Positions 1 to 10,009 of a stretch of DNA of 64,000 nucleotides are shown piece after piece; position 1 is the first letter of the stretch, and every line of letters starts with the position of its first letter. The notes under the pieces are model-generated. The model worked only from the letters and a program-made list of their open reading frames with translations. It was not told the DNA's origin and made no database searches. This stretch comes from Gremmenia infestans (lineage: Eukaryota > Ascomycota > Leotiomycetes > Helotiales > Hamatocanthoscyphaceae). The position numbers and the translations under genes were made by a program. The stretch is taken from the NCBI GenBank assembly GCA_032629725.1, contig JAFEVB010000018.1, positions 186,001 through 250,000 on the forward strand, given 5' to 3'.

Positions 1-389
1 AAAAGAAAAGAAAAGTAAATATGGCATCTTTTACCGCTACCGGACCGGCAGTACCTTATACCGAGGTAGTACAGTAAGTATAGTAGGGTACGAAGTAATC
101 TTACGTACCAGTATACGCTCGGGAAATACTAATAATCAACTAAGGTAACGTTAACAAGCTAACTTTACCTATACTCGCATGTTTTAAAAGTCTGACAATT
201 CCTACGATATTTACTGCATATTTTTATACTCCGCACCACTTTAAAAACTTGGATTTAAGTAAAGAAAGGGCTCTAGTAGAAAGTTTTACTATACTCTAAG
301 ATAGGCTTGGTCTAATTATTCCAGAGGCTTACTTCGTATACTGCTAAGTAGTAGGAATGTCATGTCAGACGTTTTAAAACCCCGAGTAT

Positions 390-414
390 ACGGAGTATCA
401 AGAAGATACTCCGT
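390..414. repeat. Perfect 10-bp inverted repeat (ACGGAGTATC hairpin)
   Basis: ACGGAGTATC (390-399) and its exact complement GATACTCCGT (405-414) flank a 5-nt loop. The same TACGGAG core occurs at 781, 5379 and 12519. It may be the remnant of a small dispersed element or a protein-binding palindrome. Confidence 0.75.
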
Positions 415-780
415 AGATGTACGGGGTAATATGTCTGAGTGATAGACCCACTTTCAGTACTCGGGCTCTGAAAACGCTGCTAGGCCAAGGTAGTTCAAAC
501 CCCGATCGATGCTCTTTTAAATACCTATATATCTCTTCTTTTACAACGGTGTCGGATCTAGAGCCGCATGATTATGTTATATGCATGCATCTGGAAGTCT
601 AGCTGCTGAAAGGTGAAGCTAAGATACGATACTCGCTCATTTTGAACCTAATGCATGCAGGGTCCAAAGCTATGTTCAATTCACCAACCCAACCTTGAAC
701 CCAACCTGTGGTCTTATGCCAGCAAAACGGATGATTCTACTCCGATGGTAATTGATACAGTAGCTATGTAGATCACTTGT

Positions 781-799
781 TACGGAGTTTTGCTCCGTA
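781..799. repeat. Perfect 7-bp inverted repeat (TACGGAG hairpin)
   Basis: TACGGAG (781-787), a 5-nt spacer, then CTCCGTA (793-799). It shares core and loop length with the hairpin at 390-414. Confidence 0.7.
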
Positions 800-2358
800 T
801 GATAATAATAATAAATACTCCGTGCCGCCGAAATGTAATTTGAGCCCCGCTTTTTCTACAGTGTGTCAGTGAGGATTTACAGTGATCTACGAGATCTAAA
901 TATTAGTCCTGCAGTAAGGTAGCCACTATTATTTAAACCCAAGAAGGGAATGAAATCCAATTACTTCAGCGGCGCGGAGTAATAATCATAGATCCTTTGA
1001 TTATGGAGTATGCTATGCGAGTTAAAGACTACTTACAAGTACCTAGGTATGTAAGGGAACATAGGAAGTCCTTCCCAATGGCAGCCAAGAGCACACCTAC
1101 CTACCTAAGGGAATCCTCAGATGATACCTATATATCTCCCCTCTATCCGTATGTATATACGGTCCGTACACGGCAGCAAGAAATAACGGGAGAGAAGTCG
1201 TCCCTCCATCCTCTCCGAATTAATTAACCATTACCGGCAACGCAAGCAACGTCGCAACTCTCCTCCCTCCCATCCAGCCATCCCATGGCGCAGAACTACA
1301 TCATGTACCAAGCTAGAACCTCCCCCCTCCCCTCTCCGCCCACCCCACCTTTGGCGTCCGTAGCAATTTTCCCTGGCTGCTCTCATGTTTAGCTACGATG
1401 CTTAGCGGACAGCAATACCCGCTGCCCTTACCTTACCTTAGGTATGTTATGTTTGGCTAGGTACGACTGCGAATGCCAAACAAACACCACGCATCGCTAA
1501 AAACACGACTCGTGCCCCGTAACTTATAAACCTTAATTAACCAGCCATGTCTGCAATACCCATTGTTTACTATACAGTGCATACAAAATTCCAAGATATC
1601 TTGCCGTTCATGCAGCCACAATGACTCGTTGTCCGCTTTGGGAAATAAATCGTCTCATTATTGTCATCTTAAGAATTGTCACTCACATCATCATATTATG
1701 AGCTTCCTCTTGACGTCGGTGCAATTCGAACAATGATGCATTCCGTTATCTACTGTATTATACTCAAGCAAGCAGTATATTTATTCAACACTACTTTTCA
1801 TCTAGCAGTGCGCTTCCATTCCCCTGAGATCATCGCCATGCTCCCTCCCAGTTATCCCATCCGAGCCAGGTAAGCATAACTCCTCATAAATCAATGAATA
1901 AATACAAATGGAAAGAGAACCTTTCCAATCTATAAACACCACACCACTTCCCCTCCTTATTACGCCCATGCAAGTAAAGACAAGAAAAAACGAGACAACT
2001 TTTTATAAAACGAGAAAGAGAATAGTGAACAGCGAGCGGTACCGCCAGGCGAAATATTGACCAAGAGAAAGGTAGCGTGTTTGTTCGTGGTTCGTCCGAT
2101 TGTGTATGGGCGCAAAGGGGTCGTAAAAGCACATTCTATCCAGCCTAACGTCTTTGCCCAATCAATCAATCTATCCGGGGTATAGTCTTAGCTCGTGATG
2201 ATTATCAACTCCGTCCCAATGCATGTAATTTTTGTGAAAGAAATGACGCCGTTTTATGATGAAACGGAAAGGAAAGGCCCAAGAAAGAAGCTCGTATGCT
2301 TGCTGTAAGAAGGACTGGATCTCGGTGTTGTGTCGATATGTCAAGAGTGACAGTTGAA

Positions 2359-4551
2359 TCACATCATGCCTTCTTCACCAATGCCTGGCAAGCCGGCAAC
2401 GTTGACCCCCATACCACCCAAGCCTGCAGCTGCCATGTGGCTGTTGAGCTTCAGTTCAGGGTTACAAGGAGGCGAATGTTGCTTATGCTACAAAAACGTT
2501 AGCCGAGGCTCCGGGAGAGTCGGAGAAAAGCTTACATATTTAAGTCCGTTCAAGTTCTTGTATCGTTTGCCACAGACTTCACATTTGTAAGGTTTCTCTT
2601 TTTCCATACCCAAAGTACCTGGGTAGGGGGTGGACGTTTCCGGATTTACAATTGAGAATGTACCATCTCCGTTCTCATGTAGTTGCTGAGTTTGGTGGCC
2701 ATGCGTCTTGTGATATCTGTTCCAGATTAGCTATAACTCCATGATAGAAAACATGACTACATACTTGAGACCATTCTGGTTCTTGTAAGCCTTCTCACAA
2801 CCAATGACCGGACATCTAAACGGCTTATGTTCCTCGGCGGCCATCATCATTGCTACTTGGGCTGCTTGAGGATTACCACCCATCTGAGCCATCATTTGCT
2901 GCTGTTGATAAGCTCTCATTATCTCCTGATTCGTGTTCGTCGAAGTTTGACCTTGTCCTAGGCCGAATTGCGAAAATTGCTGTTGAAGCGCTCTTTGGTT
3001 ACTAAAACCTCCATTCGGACTGTACAATCGCTTGGCTGGCTCATCTATACACAGATCGATGCCCATATCGTTTCCTGGGAAACCATAGCCAAAGTTCATG
3101 TTGGCCATATTCATGTGCATTAAGTTTGAGAAATCATCTTCCATTTCTCCGGCTGGAGTACCCGGAACCGAGGTATCAGGTGAAAACGTCTGTTGCGCTT
3201 GGTGCTGTTGAATTGGCTGTGCACTGAGTGTAGGGGTATTCACAGATGAGACGGTTGGATTATGTTGGAATCCAAATCCCGATGTAGCTGGAGTTGTAGG
3301 CTGCGAAGTACGCAGTCCAGAGTGCTGTAGGCCGTTAGAATTCAAATTGAGAGTAGGTCTTTGCGGTGCTTGTCCAAAGAGTGATGGCTGGACTGGTTGT
3401 ACCGGGTGCTGATTCTGCTGTACTGGGGTGTCGGGGGGATTATCCAGAGGGCCCATCTCATCATCCATTTCCATGTCTTCAACACCTTCCATCTCCGTAT
3501 CTGCCACAGGCTGAACATTATTTTGAACTGGGGTGGAGGGCTGCGACTGCTGTTGTTGTCGCATTAGCTGGATTCCTCCTACGCTCGGTCCTCCTTGAGG
3601 CATCTGTAAGCCTTGCGGCCGAGGGGCTTGCGGTTGGTTCTGCTGTTGAGCTTGCTGCTGCACAGCCGACGAAGCTTGTGAGGCAATCGCTGCCTTGCTG
3701 TTAGGAGTAGAACTCTCTCGCGCGCGCGCTGCCAACGAAGCAGTCCGCAGTGACTGCGGGGTCTGTTGCGCGTGGCTCTCTTCGTAGTGCTGTAAAAGGT
3801 CATGAAGTGATGGCAATGTCTTCCCACAGCATGCGAAATCCTTCATGAAGTTGGCCTCGAGTTTCGGTAGATACGATGAAGAGTGGTAGGAGGGTGATTG
3901 GTAGGGAAAAGGCGAGGTACCCGCCATGATTATGCTGTCAGTATGTCAGTTTCTGGAGATCAGTGGTGGCGTAAAGCGGGCATTCGAATGATCATAGGAG
4001 CGATTGCTTCTATGAAGACAACGGGAGCGGACTTACTCGTCTCGAATCCAGCTTCCGACAGAGACGCCTCCCCAACTCATGCCTTGTACCAGGCTGCCAG
4101 CCAAACTCTCTCGCCGCGGTCGAGTGTCTCCGTTTCTATTTGGAATGTTCATAGAGATCGGTTTGGCTCCTGCAAAGGAATCCTGCCTGGATCTGGACAT
4201 TCCAGAGTCAAAACCCGCGCCACTACTCATCATGGCGGAGGTCCGAGAATCGGTCTCGAGGAAATTGGAAGTTGTCGTCGTGGGCTTCTGGCCTTGCGAC
4301 GATGGTGAAGACGAGGAGTTCCTTGTGGGCGTGGCGATGTCGATAGGAGAGGTCATCGGCATCGTAAACCGATCGTGGTCGTTGGGAGTCAACGGTTGAT
4401 CGTCAAGTGAATCTGGATCTGGTGTCGAGGTGGATGAAGTTAGAGGCGATGCCTCGAGGGAATCATTGATGATAGATGCAGGTGCGGCGGCCGCTTTATC
4501 GTACACCTTCCGCCAATGGGATAACATGGAGGAGGTAGGGCGATGCTCCAC
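2359..4551 (-). CDS. Sfp1-like split C2H2 zinc-finger transcription factor
   Basis: Four exons: 4551-4037, 3934-2765, 2716-2536, 2487-2359 (introns 102, 48 and 48 bp), giving 664 residues. The N-terminal third contains a conserved block ending MSWGGVSVGSWIRDD, which splices in frame into IIMAGTSPF and a CCGKTLPSLHDLLQHYEESH segment that may be an atypical N-terminal finger. A long Gln/Pro/Ser-rich middle follows, with an acidic patch (EMEGVEDMEMDDE). Two C2H2-type units near the C-terminus both read [CxxC or Cx4C]...YKN.NGLKYHK, the JAZF1/Sfp1 signature; each is interrupted by an intron before KYHK. Yeast Sfp1 drives ribosomal-protein and ribosome-biogenesis genes under TORC1 control; that role here is inferred. 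The ATG at 4551 is the first in frame, and M9 is an alternative. Strong for family, moderate for exact start. Confidence 0.85.
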
Positions 4552-6185
4552 TCTTGGAACGCGGTTATTGTAGTAGTAGTAGGTGAGTAAAAGAGTAAGA
4601 ACTGTATAGTATGTACATACAAAAGATCTCGAGGGTGATTATTATCAATGTCGGGATACCACCAAATATCGAATATGGAGGATGTACGGCGCGTAAGGGA
4701 CAGGTTAGGCGTAGGCTGTACCAGAGCAACGGTGAGAAGGATGTTGCTTGGAGAGTAGTACAAGCCTAATCCAATACTATAATTGTTTGGAGCGGTGAAA
4801 AGTACAGAGGTACAAAGTAGCTTGTGTCAAGGATGTCACTATACACAATCGGGATGAAAGCTATGAATCAAGGGTGGCTTTGGTCGTATAGTGGTCTGAA
4901 ATATGGATGGATGGGATGGGATGGGATGCTGGGTTATGGAGTAGCTATGTATAGATAGCTACCTAAGTACCTAGGTACCCCAGGTAAGGTACATTATCTG
5001 CCGACTTCATATAATAAAGTAAGGAAAGACCTGATAGCTCATTCGAAAGCCACCCGGACACGTAACATTCTAGAGGCCATATTCGAAGTTTAGTTCCGAG
5101 TAAGTTGGTTCCGGGGCACTTGATAGTCTGGACTGGACTGGTATAGTAATGTACTCGAGTAAGGTTCGCCTGCCCGTTGACGATTGGAGCTTTGTCCGAC
5201 GCACCCGCGCCACGCTACCTATAAGTAGGTACCTACCTACCTATGTACGTAAGTTCTAGTTTACCTCAACTCTCTCTTGTACCGGTACTGCTTGAGCCTC
5301 GAGCGGTTCGATTCGTGAAGCAAAGGACCTCCTGGCCTAGTGCACCTACTCCTCGGCGTCCTCGCCTACCCCCCTTCTTACGGAGTAGCTTGACATCTCA
5401 GACCGTGGCGTGGCGTGGCGTGGAGGACATGCGACAGACCGTCACAGACGTTGTACTGGCAAGCGAGAAGTTCTATCCAATAAGAAACCTTCAGTGGCTG
5501 CATAATAAATAATCACAGGCTGTGACTAAGCCGCACCAATGAATGAGGTGGTGGGGTGGGGACTGTACTGTACTGTATGTTCTTTGCAAGCGGCTGATGA
5601 GGGATAGGGATGCACACCTCGACTCCCACTTGACTTGTTAGATGGGCTGTTTGGAAAGGGTGCAGGTGCAGGTGCAGGTGCTGATGCTGGTGCCAGGCCA
5701 GGTAGACTTATAATCATCCATGGCTTCGTACTTATGCCTCTTTTTAGGGATCGACACAGATGTTACTCAATCTCATCTCATCTTCGGATGCTTCCGAGTT
5801 ATCAAATCGGTCAGCATTCGGATTTGTTCGGCATTCTAGACCTCAATCGTGATTATGTCATCCGGACGTCACCTCATGACGCAAAGGAGTCAGTAATCGT
5901 TGCAGAAAATCATACGAGTTGAAGCATTTCCGAGGTTTTCGCAAATCTCAATTTCGACTGCTTACTTATCTGGAAGTTGCTCATCCAGATATAACTTCTG
6001 GACTCAACACCACGTTGCTCTTGATTCTTCTATCTCCAAGACATTGACGACATTGATCGACCGCATTGGCGCCATCGGAATATAAGACATATAAAAACAG
6101 CGACACCACCACCTCAACCAAACACCAGAAGCTCTGAATTGCATACACCGAGTTGATCTAGGCGCCTACAAAACACAGTTCCAAC
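4552..6185. other. Divergent intergenic region, short tandem repeats only
   Basis: The ~1.6 kb between the Sfp1-like gene (-) and the HIG1 gene (+) holds no convincing ORF. It contains GGATG-type 5-mers near 4905-4927, overlapping CCTA/TAGG runs at 4960-4990 and 5221-5245, GTGGC repeats at 5405-5422 and a TGCAGG repeat at 5661-5690. It presumably carries both promoters. Confidence 0.5.
5661..5690. repeat. TGCAGG hexamer microsatellite
   Basis: Three perfect TGCAGG units followed by degenerate TGCTGG-type units, in the intergenic region upstream of the HIG1 gene. Confidence 0.7.
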
Positions 6186-7215
6186 ATGAAAATCCTCACC
6201 AAAGAAGAAGAACAAGCCCATTACAATGCTACCATAAAAGGTGGTGTTACGGGCGGCCTCATCGGTATAGCAGTCGTATGTCAACCACTCTCAATTAGCT
6301 CCAGCAATGCCAATCACTACAGCTACTAACACCATTTCCTCCAGGGTGGATCAGCAGTCTTCGCAGCACACAAACGCTTCCCCACCTTCCGCTCTCTCAC
6401 CCTGCCCCTGAAAACCTTCCTCGTAACCTCCTCCGGCACCTTCGCCGCCATAATCCAAGCCGACCGCGCGTCGCGCAGCTTCGAATTCTCCCGCGACCCG
6501 CAAAGGCAATACCGCGATGAAGCCTCTGTGGAACTCGACGCTCTTCGTGAAAAGGAGACCTCGTTCCAGCGCTTCAAGGAATGGGGTCGCGAGCACCGTT
6601 ACCCCATCGTGACAGTGTCCTGGGTGGCGAGTATGGCTATTGCGCTGGGTATCGTGGGCCGGAGTCCTTATTTGACGGGCGCGCAGAAGCTGGTGCAGGC
6701 TAGGGTTTATGCGCAGGGGCTTACGCTCGCGGTCTTGATTGCGACGGCGGCGTTTGAGGTCGGCGATGCGAATAAGGGCAAGGGGAGATGGGAGACGGTC
6801 AAGGTGCTGGATCCTAATGACCCAGAGCATAAGCATATTATCGAGAAGAGGATTCATCATGAGGCTTATCAGGGGGAGGATCTGTGGCGTGGTATGTTTA
6901 TCTTTACTTTTACCTAGGCTGTGATGTATGCTGACTTTGTGAAAAGATATGGTAGCTACTGAAGAGCGCAAGATAGCCGCACAGAAGAAAACCAAGGAGG
7001 AACAATTAAAATCTCCGGGAACACAAACGCACCCCAACGAAGCAGCGGCTAAAAGCAAAATCGTCAGCGAAAGCAAAAGCGCAGGCAAGGTGGACTTTAA
7101 GGAAGCCGCAGAAAGAGAGAGGAAGAACCAAGAAAGGCAGAGTGAGAAGGAGGAAGATGCGGGCAACAGTGCCAGCGCTGGAGGTTCTAAGGTATCCGAC
7201 AGGAAAGGGTCTTAA
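6186..7215 (+). CDS. RCF2: HIG1-domain protein, respiratory supercomplex factor 2-like
   Basis: Three exons: 6186-6275, 6345-6891, 6947-7215, giving 301 residues. The start MKILTKEEEQAHYNATIKGG and the following GG..GLIGIAVGGSAVFAAHKRFP match the Rcf2 N-terminal region. A hydrophobic stretch near residues 140-155 and a second containing AQKLVQARVYAQGLTL follow; QARVxAQG is the HIG1-domain signature between two membrane helices. The C-terminal exon is a highly charged Lys/Glu tail, longer than in yeast Rcf2 (224 residues). Rcf2 acts in the mitochondrial inner membrane in assembly and regulation of the III-IV supercomplex (family knowledge). Both introns have good GTATGT donors and preserve frame. 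Rcf1 is the alternative, but length and N-terminus favour Rcf2. Confidence 0.88.
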
Positions 7216-7918
7216 GTGAAGTAGGTGTAGAAAGGGGAAGCGAGGAGTGTAAATATGCGGGGTACGAGCATGGTATGTGGATTCTGATACACGATGGGAT
7301 AGACAAATCATCTCCTATTCTTGTATTTATAAAAGTCATGAAAACTGAGGCGTAATGATAGAAAATGCTAAGAACTGCACTTCTAACATATTACATGAAA
7401 ACTGAAAGAACCTGAATCTGCGAGCGATAGTTGACTATAGTGATTAGGAAGGTCTTAAAACAACGCGGATGATGGATGAACTTTCTGATGATATTCTAGT
7501 TGCTCAGAATAGGCAGCGTGGAACTTGTGAGATTTGGGTATCAGGGTAGAATTTGGTTTGGGTATCAGATAGAGTGTTAGTGTCGGATAGAATTTGGGTA
7601 TCTGAGTAGAACTTAGGTATTTTCGCGAGATGCAACAAAACTTCAAGACAGGCCGCGTTAGGAAACGGCCCCTTTTCGTATGAACTTTTGTAATAATGAT
7701 GAAGGGGAACAAGAAAAGTCAATCCCAGGTTTGCAAATCAAATGCAATTAATGAGTGCAGGACAGACCTATTTTGTACTATACTACTAACTGGTATCTCC
7801 CATTTGTATGTATACAGTACACCAACTCATAAATCGTCATAAATCATCAAACATACATAAGGCCCAAACGCGTATAAAACCAGTCTCTATATCTTCCTGC
7901 ATGCTAAGACCCGCATTC
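7216..7918. other. Convergent intergenic region with imperfect GAATTTGGGTATC repeats
   Basis: This lies between the converging HIG1 and kelch genes. It contains several imperfect copies of a (T)AGAATTTGGGTATC unit between about 7529 and 7622. The ORFs here and the long plus-strand ORF from 7808 are repeat-derived or shadows of the kelch gene. Both 3' UTRs presumably lie here. Confidence 0.5.
7529..7622. repeat. Imperfect interspersed repeat (GAATTTGGGTATC unit)
   Basis: At least four related copies of TTTGGGTATC or its variants occur in about 95 bp, separated by AGA/GTAGA-type spacers. No coding meaning is evident. Confidence 0.55.
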
Positions 7919-9478
7919 TCAGACATCAATACTGAAATGACTGATCTGACTATAATACGCATGCACAGCCAATTCAAGGACCTGCACATCCGCGAAGACT
8001 TCACTTCCATCAAAACCCCCCACTACCACAAGCCTACTATCATGAAGCACGGCTCCATGATAGCCTCTAGGTTTAGGAGCTATCCCATATATCTTCCTCT
8101 TATCCCAGACCATAGTAACGAGATTCAGAAGCAGGACTTCGTTCGAATATTCCACTCCGTCATGGCCGCCTATCACAAACAGATAACTCCCCACAATCGT
8201 AGCAGTGTGAGAAAGCCGCGGGTACGACAGCGGGATACGGACCGGAGAAAATGCCTTCGTTTCCACATCAAAAACCCAAACATCACGGAAACATTCCCCG
8301 CCATCCGATCCTCCAAAGATAATCAACTTGCTGCCTACCATATTCGACGTATGATAACCTCTCGCCTTCGGTTTGGTTTCATCCTCTGAAGAAACAGACG
8401 AGGGCGCTGAGATGAGCTTCCAGGACATCTTATTCGTATCCGCCACATCCAGCCTCCACACATCGTTCAGCGCCCTGACTCCATCCCCACCACCAAAAAC
8501 GTAGATACCATTTCTGTACAAACAAGCGGTATGCGCCCTTCTTTTACTAGGCTGCCTATCACCCCCTATTATCGGCTTTGTCCATCGGAAGTTCACCGTA
8601 TCGAGCACGTACACATCATTGTAATACACAGGCCCGTCACCGCCGCCGAAAACAATGAGTTTCTTGCCAACAGCAGTGCAGGTCATAGCGCGGAGAGGCA
8701 CGGGAATATCACCGCAGACATAGGGCGAGGAGAAGTAGAATGCGTCGGCGTCAATGACGTATAGTTCGTTGAAGCAGCTACGGGAATCGCAGCCACCAAA
8801 TATATAGATATTTGAGCCGATCAAGGTAGACGTGTGGGCTCTGAGAGAGGTATGAGATGCCCCTGATACTGGGGCGCGCGACCAGTACATGCCACTGGCG
8901 GGCGCTGGTTCGACATCGGGGGCTGTCTTTGGGTCGGGAAGAGGTGGGAAGGGGACATGTGGGCCACGAGGAGGACGTTGGGCTGGGGTTGCATTTCGTG
9001 AGGTAGTAACGGGGGATGGATTCCCTTCTTTATTTGGTTTCGAGGCTATCGCTGATGTAGATCGTAGGTTCAGAGGTCTTCGAGGATCTGGGGTACCTGA
9101 AGCAGAAGCTGGAGTGCTCGAAACTGGAGGGGAGAGAGGATTATCTGGCTTTGGTGTGGTTGCAGAACGAGGGGGTGGATGTTTCGAAGAGGATCTGGGA
9201 GATTCTGAATGCTGGTCTTTCTGTGACAGTGATTGCGAGCGCTGACGCAAGGCTAATTCTGAAGCTTTCTTCTTCTTATCCTGACTTTTGGTGGACAAAT
9301 GTCCTGGCGTATGACTTCGTGTAGGAGGAATATGCTCTCGTGGAAGTTCGGAATCCTCGGGGATATCTGGGGGTCTCGTATCCGCAGGGGAGAGCTGAAT
9401 GATCTTCTGAGAGCGGACTTGCTTGCCAGTCTTGATACTGTGACGGTTGGACCTGTCTGACCTCTGTGAATCACCCAT
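7919..9478 (-). CDS. Kelch-repeat (galactose oxidase-like beta-propeller) protein
   Basis: Single exon, 519 residues. Residues 1-200 are low-complexity and rich in Pro, Ser, Arg and Lys, probably disordered. The rest is six kelch units, each with a Gly-Gly doublet and downstream Tyr/Trp: IYIFGGCD, LIVFGGGD, IYVFGGGD, LIIFGGSD, LFVIGGHD and LVVVGGFD. The ending (VLELAVHAYYSQISHF...) matches fungal kelch proteins related to Tea1/Kel cell-polarity factors and cytosolic kelch adaptors, although no coiled coil follows the propeller as it does in Tea1. The propeller suggests a protein-interaction scaffold; partners are unknown. Its start is 531 bp from the divergent Dus3 gene. Confident for fold, low for specific role. 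Confidence 0.85.
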   Translation of the reverse strand: MGDSQRSDRSNRHSIKTGKQVRSQKIIQLSPADTRPPDIPEDSELPREHIPPTRSHTPGHLSTKSQDKKKKASELALRQRSQSLSQKDQHSESPRSSSKHPPPRSATTPKPDNPLSPPVSSTPASASGTPDPRRPLNLRSTSAIASKPNKEGNPSPVTTSRNATPAQRPPRGPHVPFPPLPDPKTAPDVEPAPASGMYWSRAPVSGASHTSLRAHTSTLIGSNIYIFGGCDSRSCFNELYVIDADAFYFSSPYVCGDIPVPLRAMTCTAVGKKLIVFGGGDGPVYYNDVYVLDTVNFRWTKPIIGGDRQPSKRRAHTACLYRNGIYVFGGGDGVRALNDVWRLDVADTNKMSWKLISAPSSVSSEDETKPKARGYHTSNMVGSKLIIFGGSDGGECFRDVWVFDVETKAFSPVRIPLSYPRLSHTATIVGSYLFVIGGHDGVEYSNEVLLLNLVTMVWDKRKIYGIAPKPRGYHGAVLHDSRLVVVGGFDGSEVFADVQVLELAVHAYYSQISHFSIDV

Positions 9479-10009
9479 TGTATATGCGCTTGATGCTCCT
9501 TAAGCTGTATATCCTTTGCATTGTCTGTTGAAGATATTCGAGGTTGACGGGGCCCAAGATGAGGAAGAGGTTGTGGCTGGCTCCTCTGAGATCGTAAAGT
9601 GTCGCAAGAAGATTTGATTGTCAACTTCCTTGCCCCTGCAATGTTAGTTTCAAACGATCTGCAGCGTTCGCATCTACATACGGTATCATTGGTGATGTTT
9701 CCGTTTTATAGTTCTGAATGTTTTCCGCAACATTCCTCCTTCAAAGGATTAGATACTTCGTATTTGACGGAATGCGACTGGACGCCGCCAAGGAGCTACT
9801 GTAGAGAGGAGTGAGGATGGAGTTTCGCGGTACAAAGCCACACACTCGTCAGCGTACCTACAGAGTATAGATAGGTGCTGAGACGCTAAGATACGCGATA
9901 AGGCGGGAGACGAAAAATCGAGGGGAAAAGCTCCATGGAATTTAGAGATCAGCATTGGCTCTCAATAACATCTTGAACAACTCCTCTAGAGGGAAACAAA
10001 CGTCTCACC
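9479..10009. promoter_or_regulatory. Divergent promoter region, kelch gene / DUS3
   Basis: 531 bp separates two divergent start codons with no credible ORF between. It probably contains both promoters and 5' UTRs. I could not identify a decisive TATA box or known factor site. Confidence 0.4.

Larger units (their letters stand above)
1..2358. other. Non-coding stretch with probable RIP-degraded repeat relic
   Basis: I see no credible gene here. The first ~1 kb is rich in TpA steps and carries frequent stop codons in all frames, the look of a repeat degraded by repeat-induced point mutation; no terminal repeats or transposase/RT motifs are recognisable, so the element type is unknown. Two short perfect hairpins built on TACGGAG lie at 390-414 and 781-799. 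From ~1.2 to 2.3 kb composition becomes ordinary intergenic, with pyrimidine-rich runs near 1250-1350. The short ORFs lack family resemblance or coding texture. Confidence 0.5.

Noticed and set aside
3366..3704. 112-codon plus-strand ORF
   Set aside because: Complement of the Gln/Pro-rich coding region of the Sfp1-like gene; low-complexity coding DNA opens antisense frames.
5290..5340. tRNA-like B box GGTTCGATTC
   Set aside because: No matching A box, acceptor stem or anticodon arm can be folded around it.
7808..8389. 193-codon plus-strand ORF
   Set aside because: Mostly antisense to kelch repeats; no domain, and the minus-strand kelch frame explains the bases.
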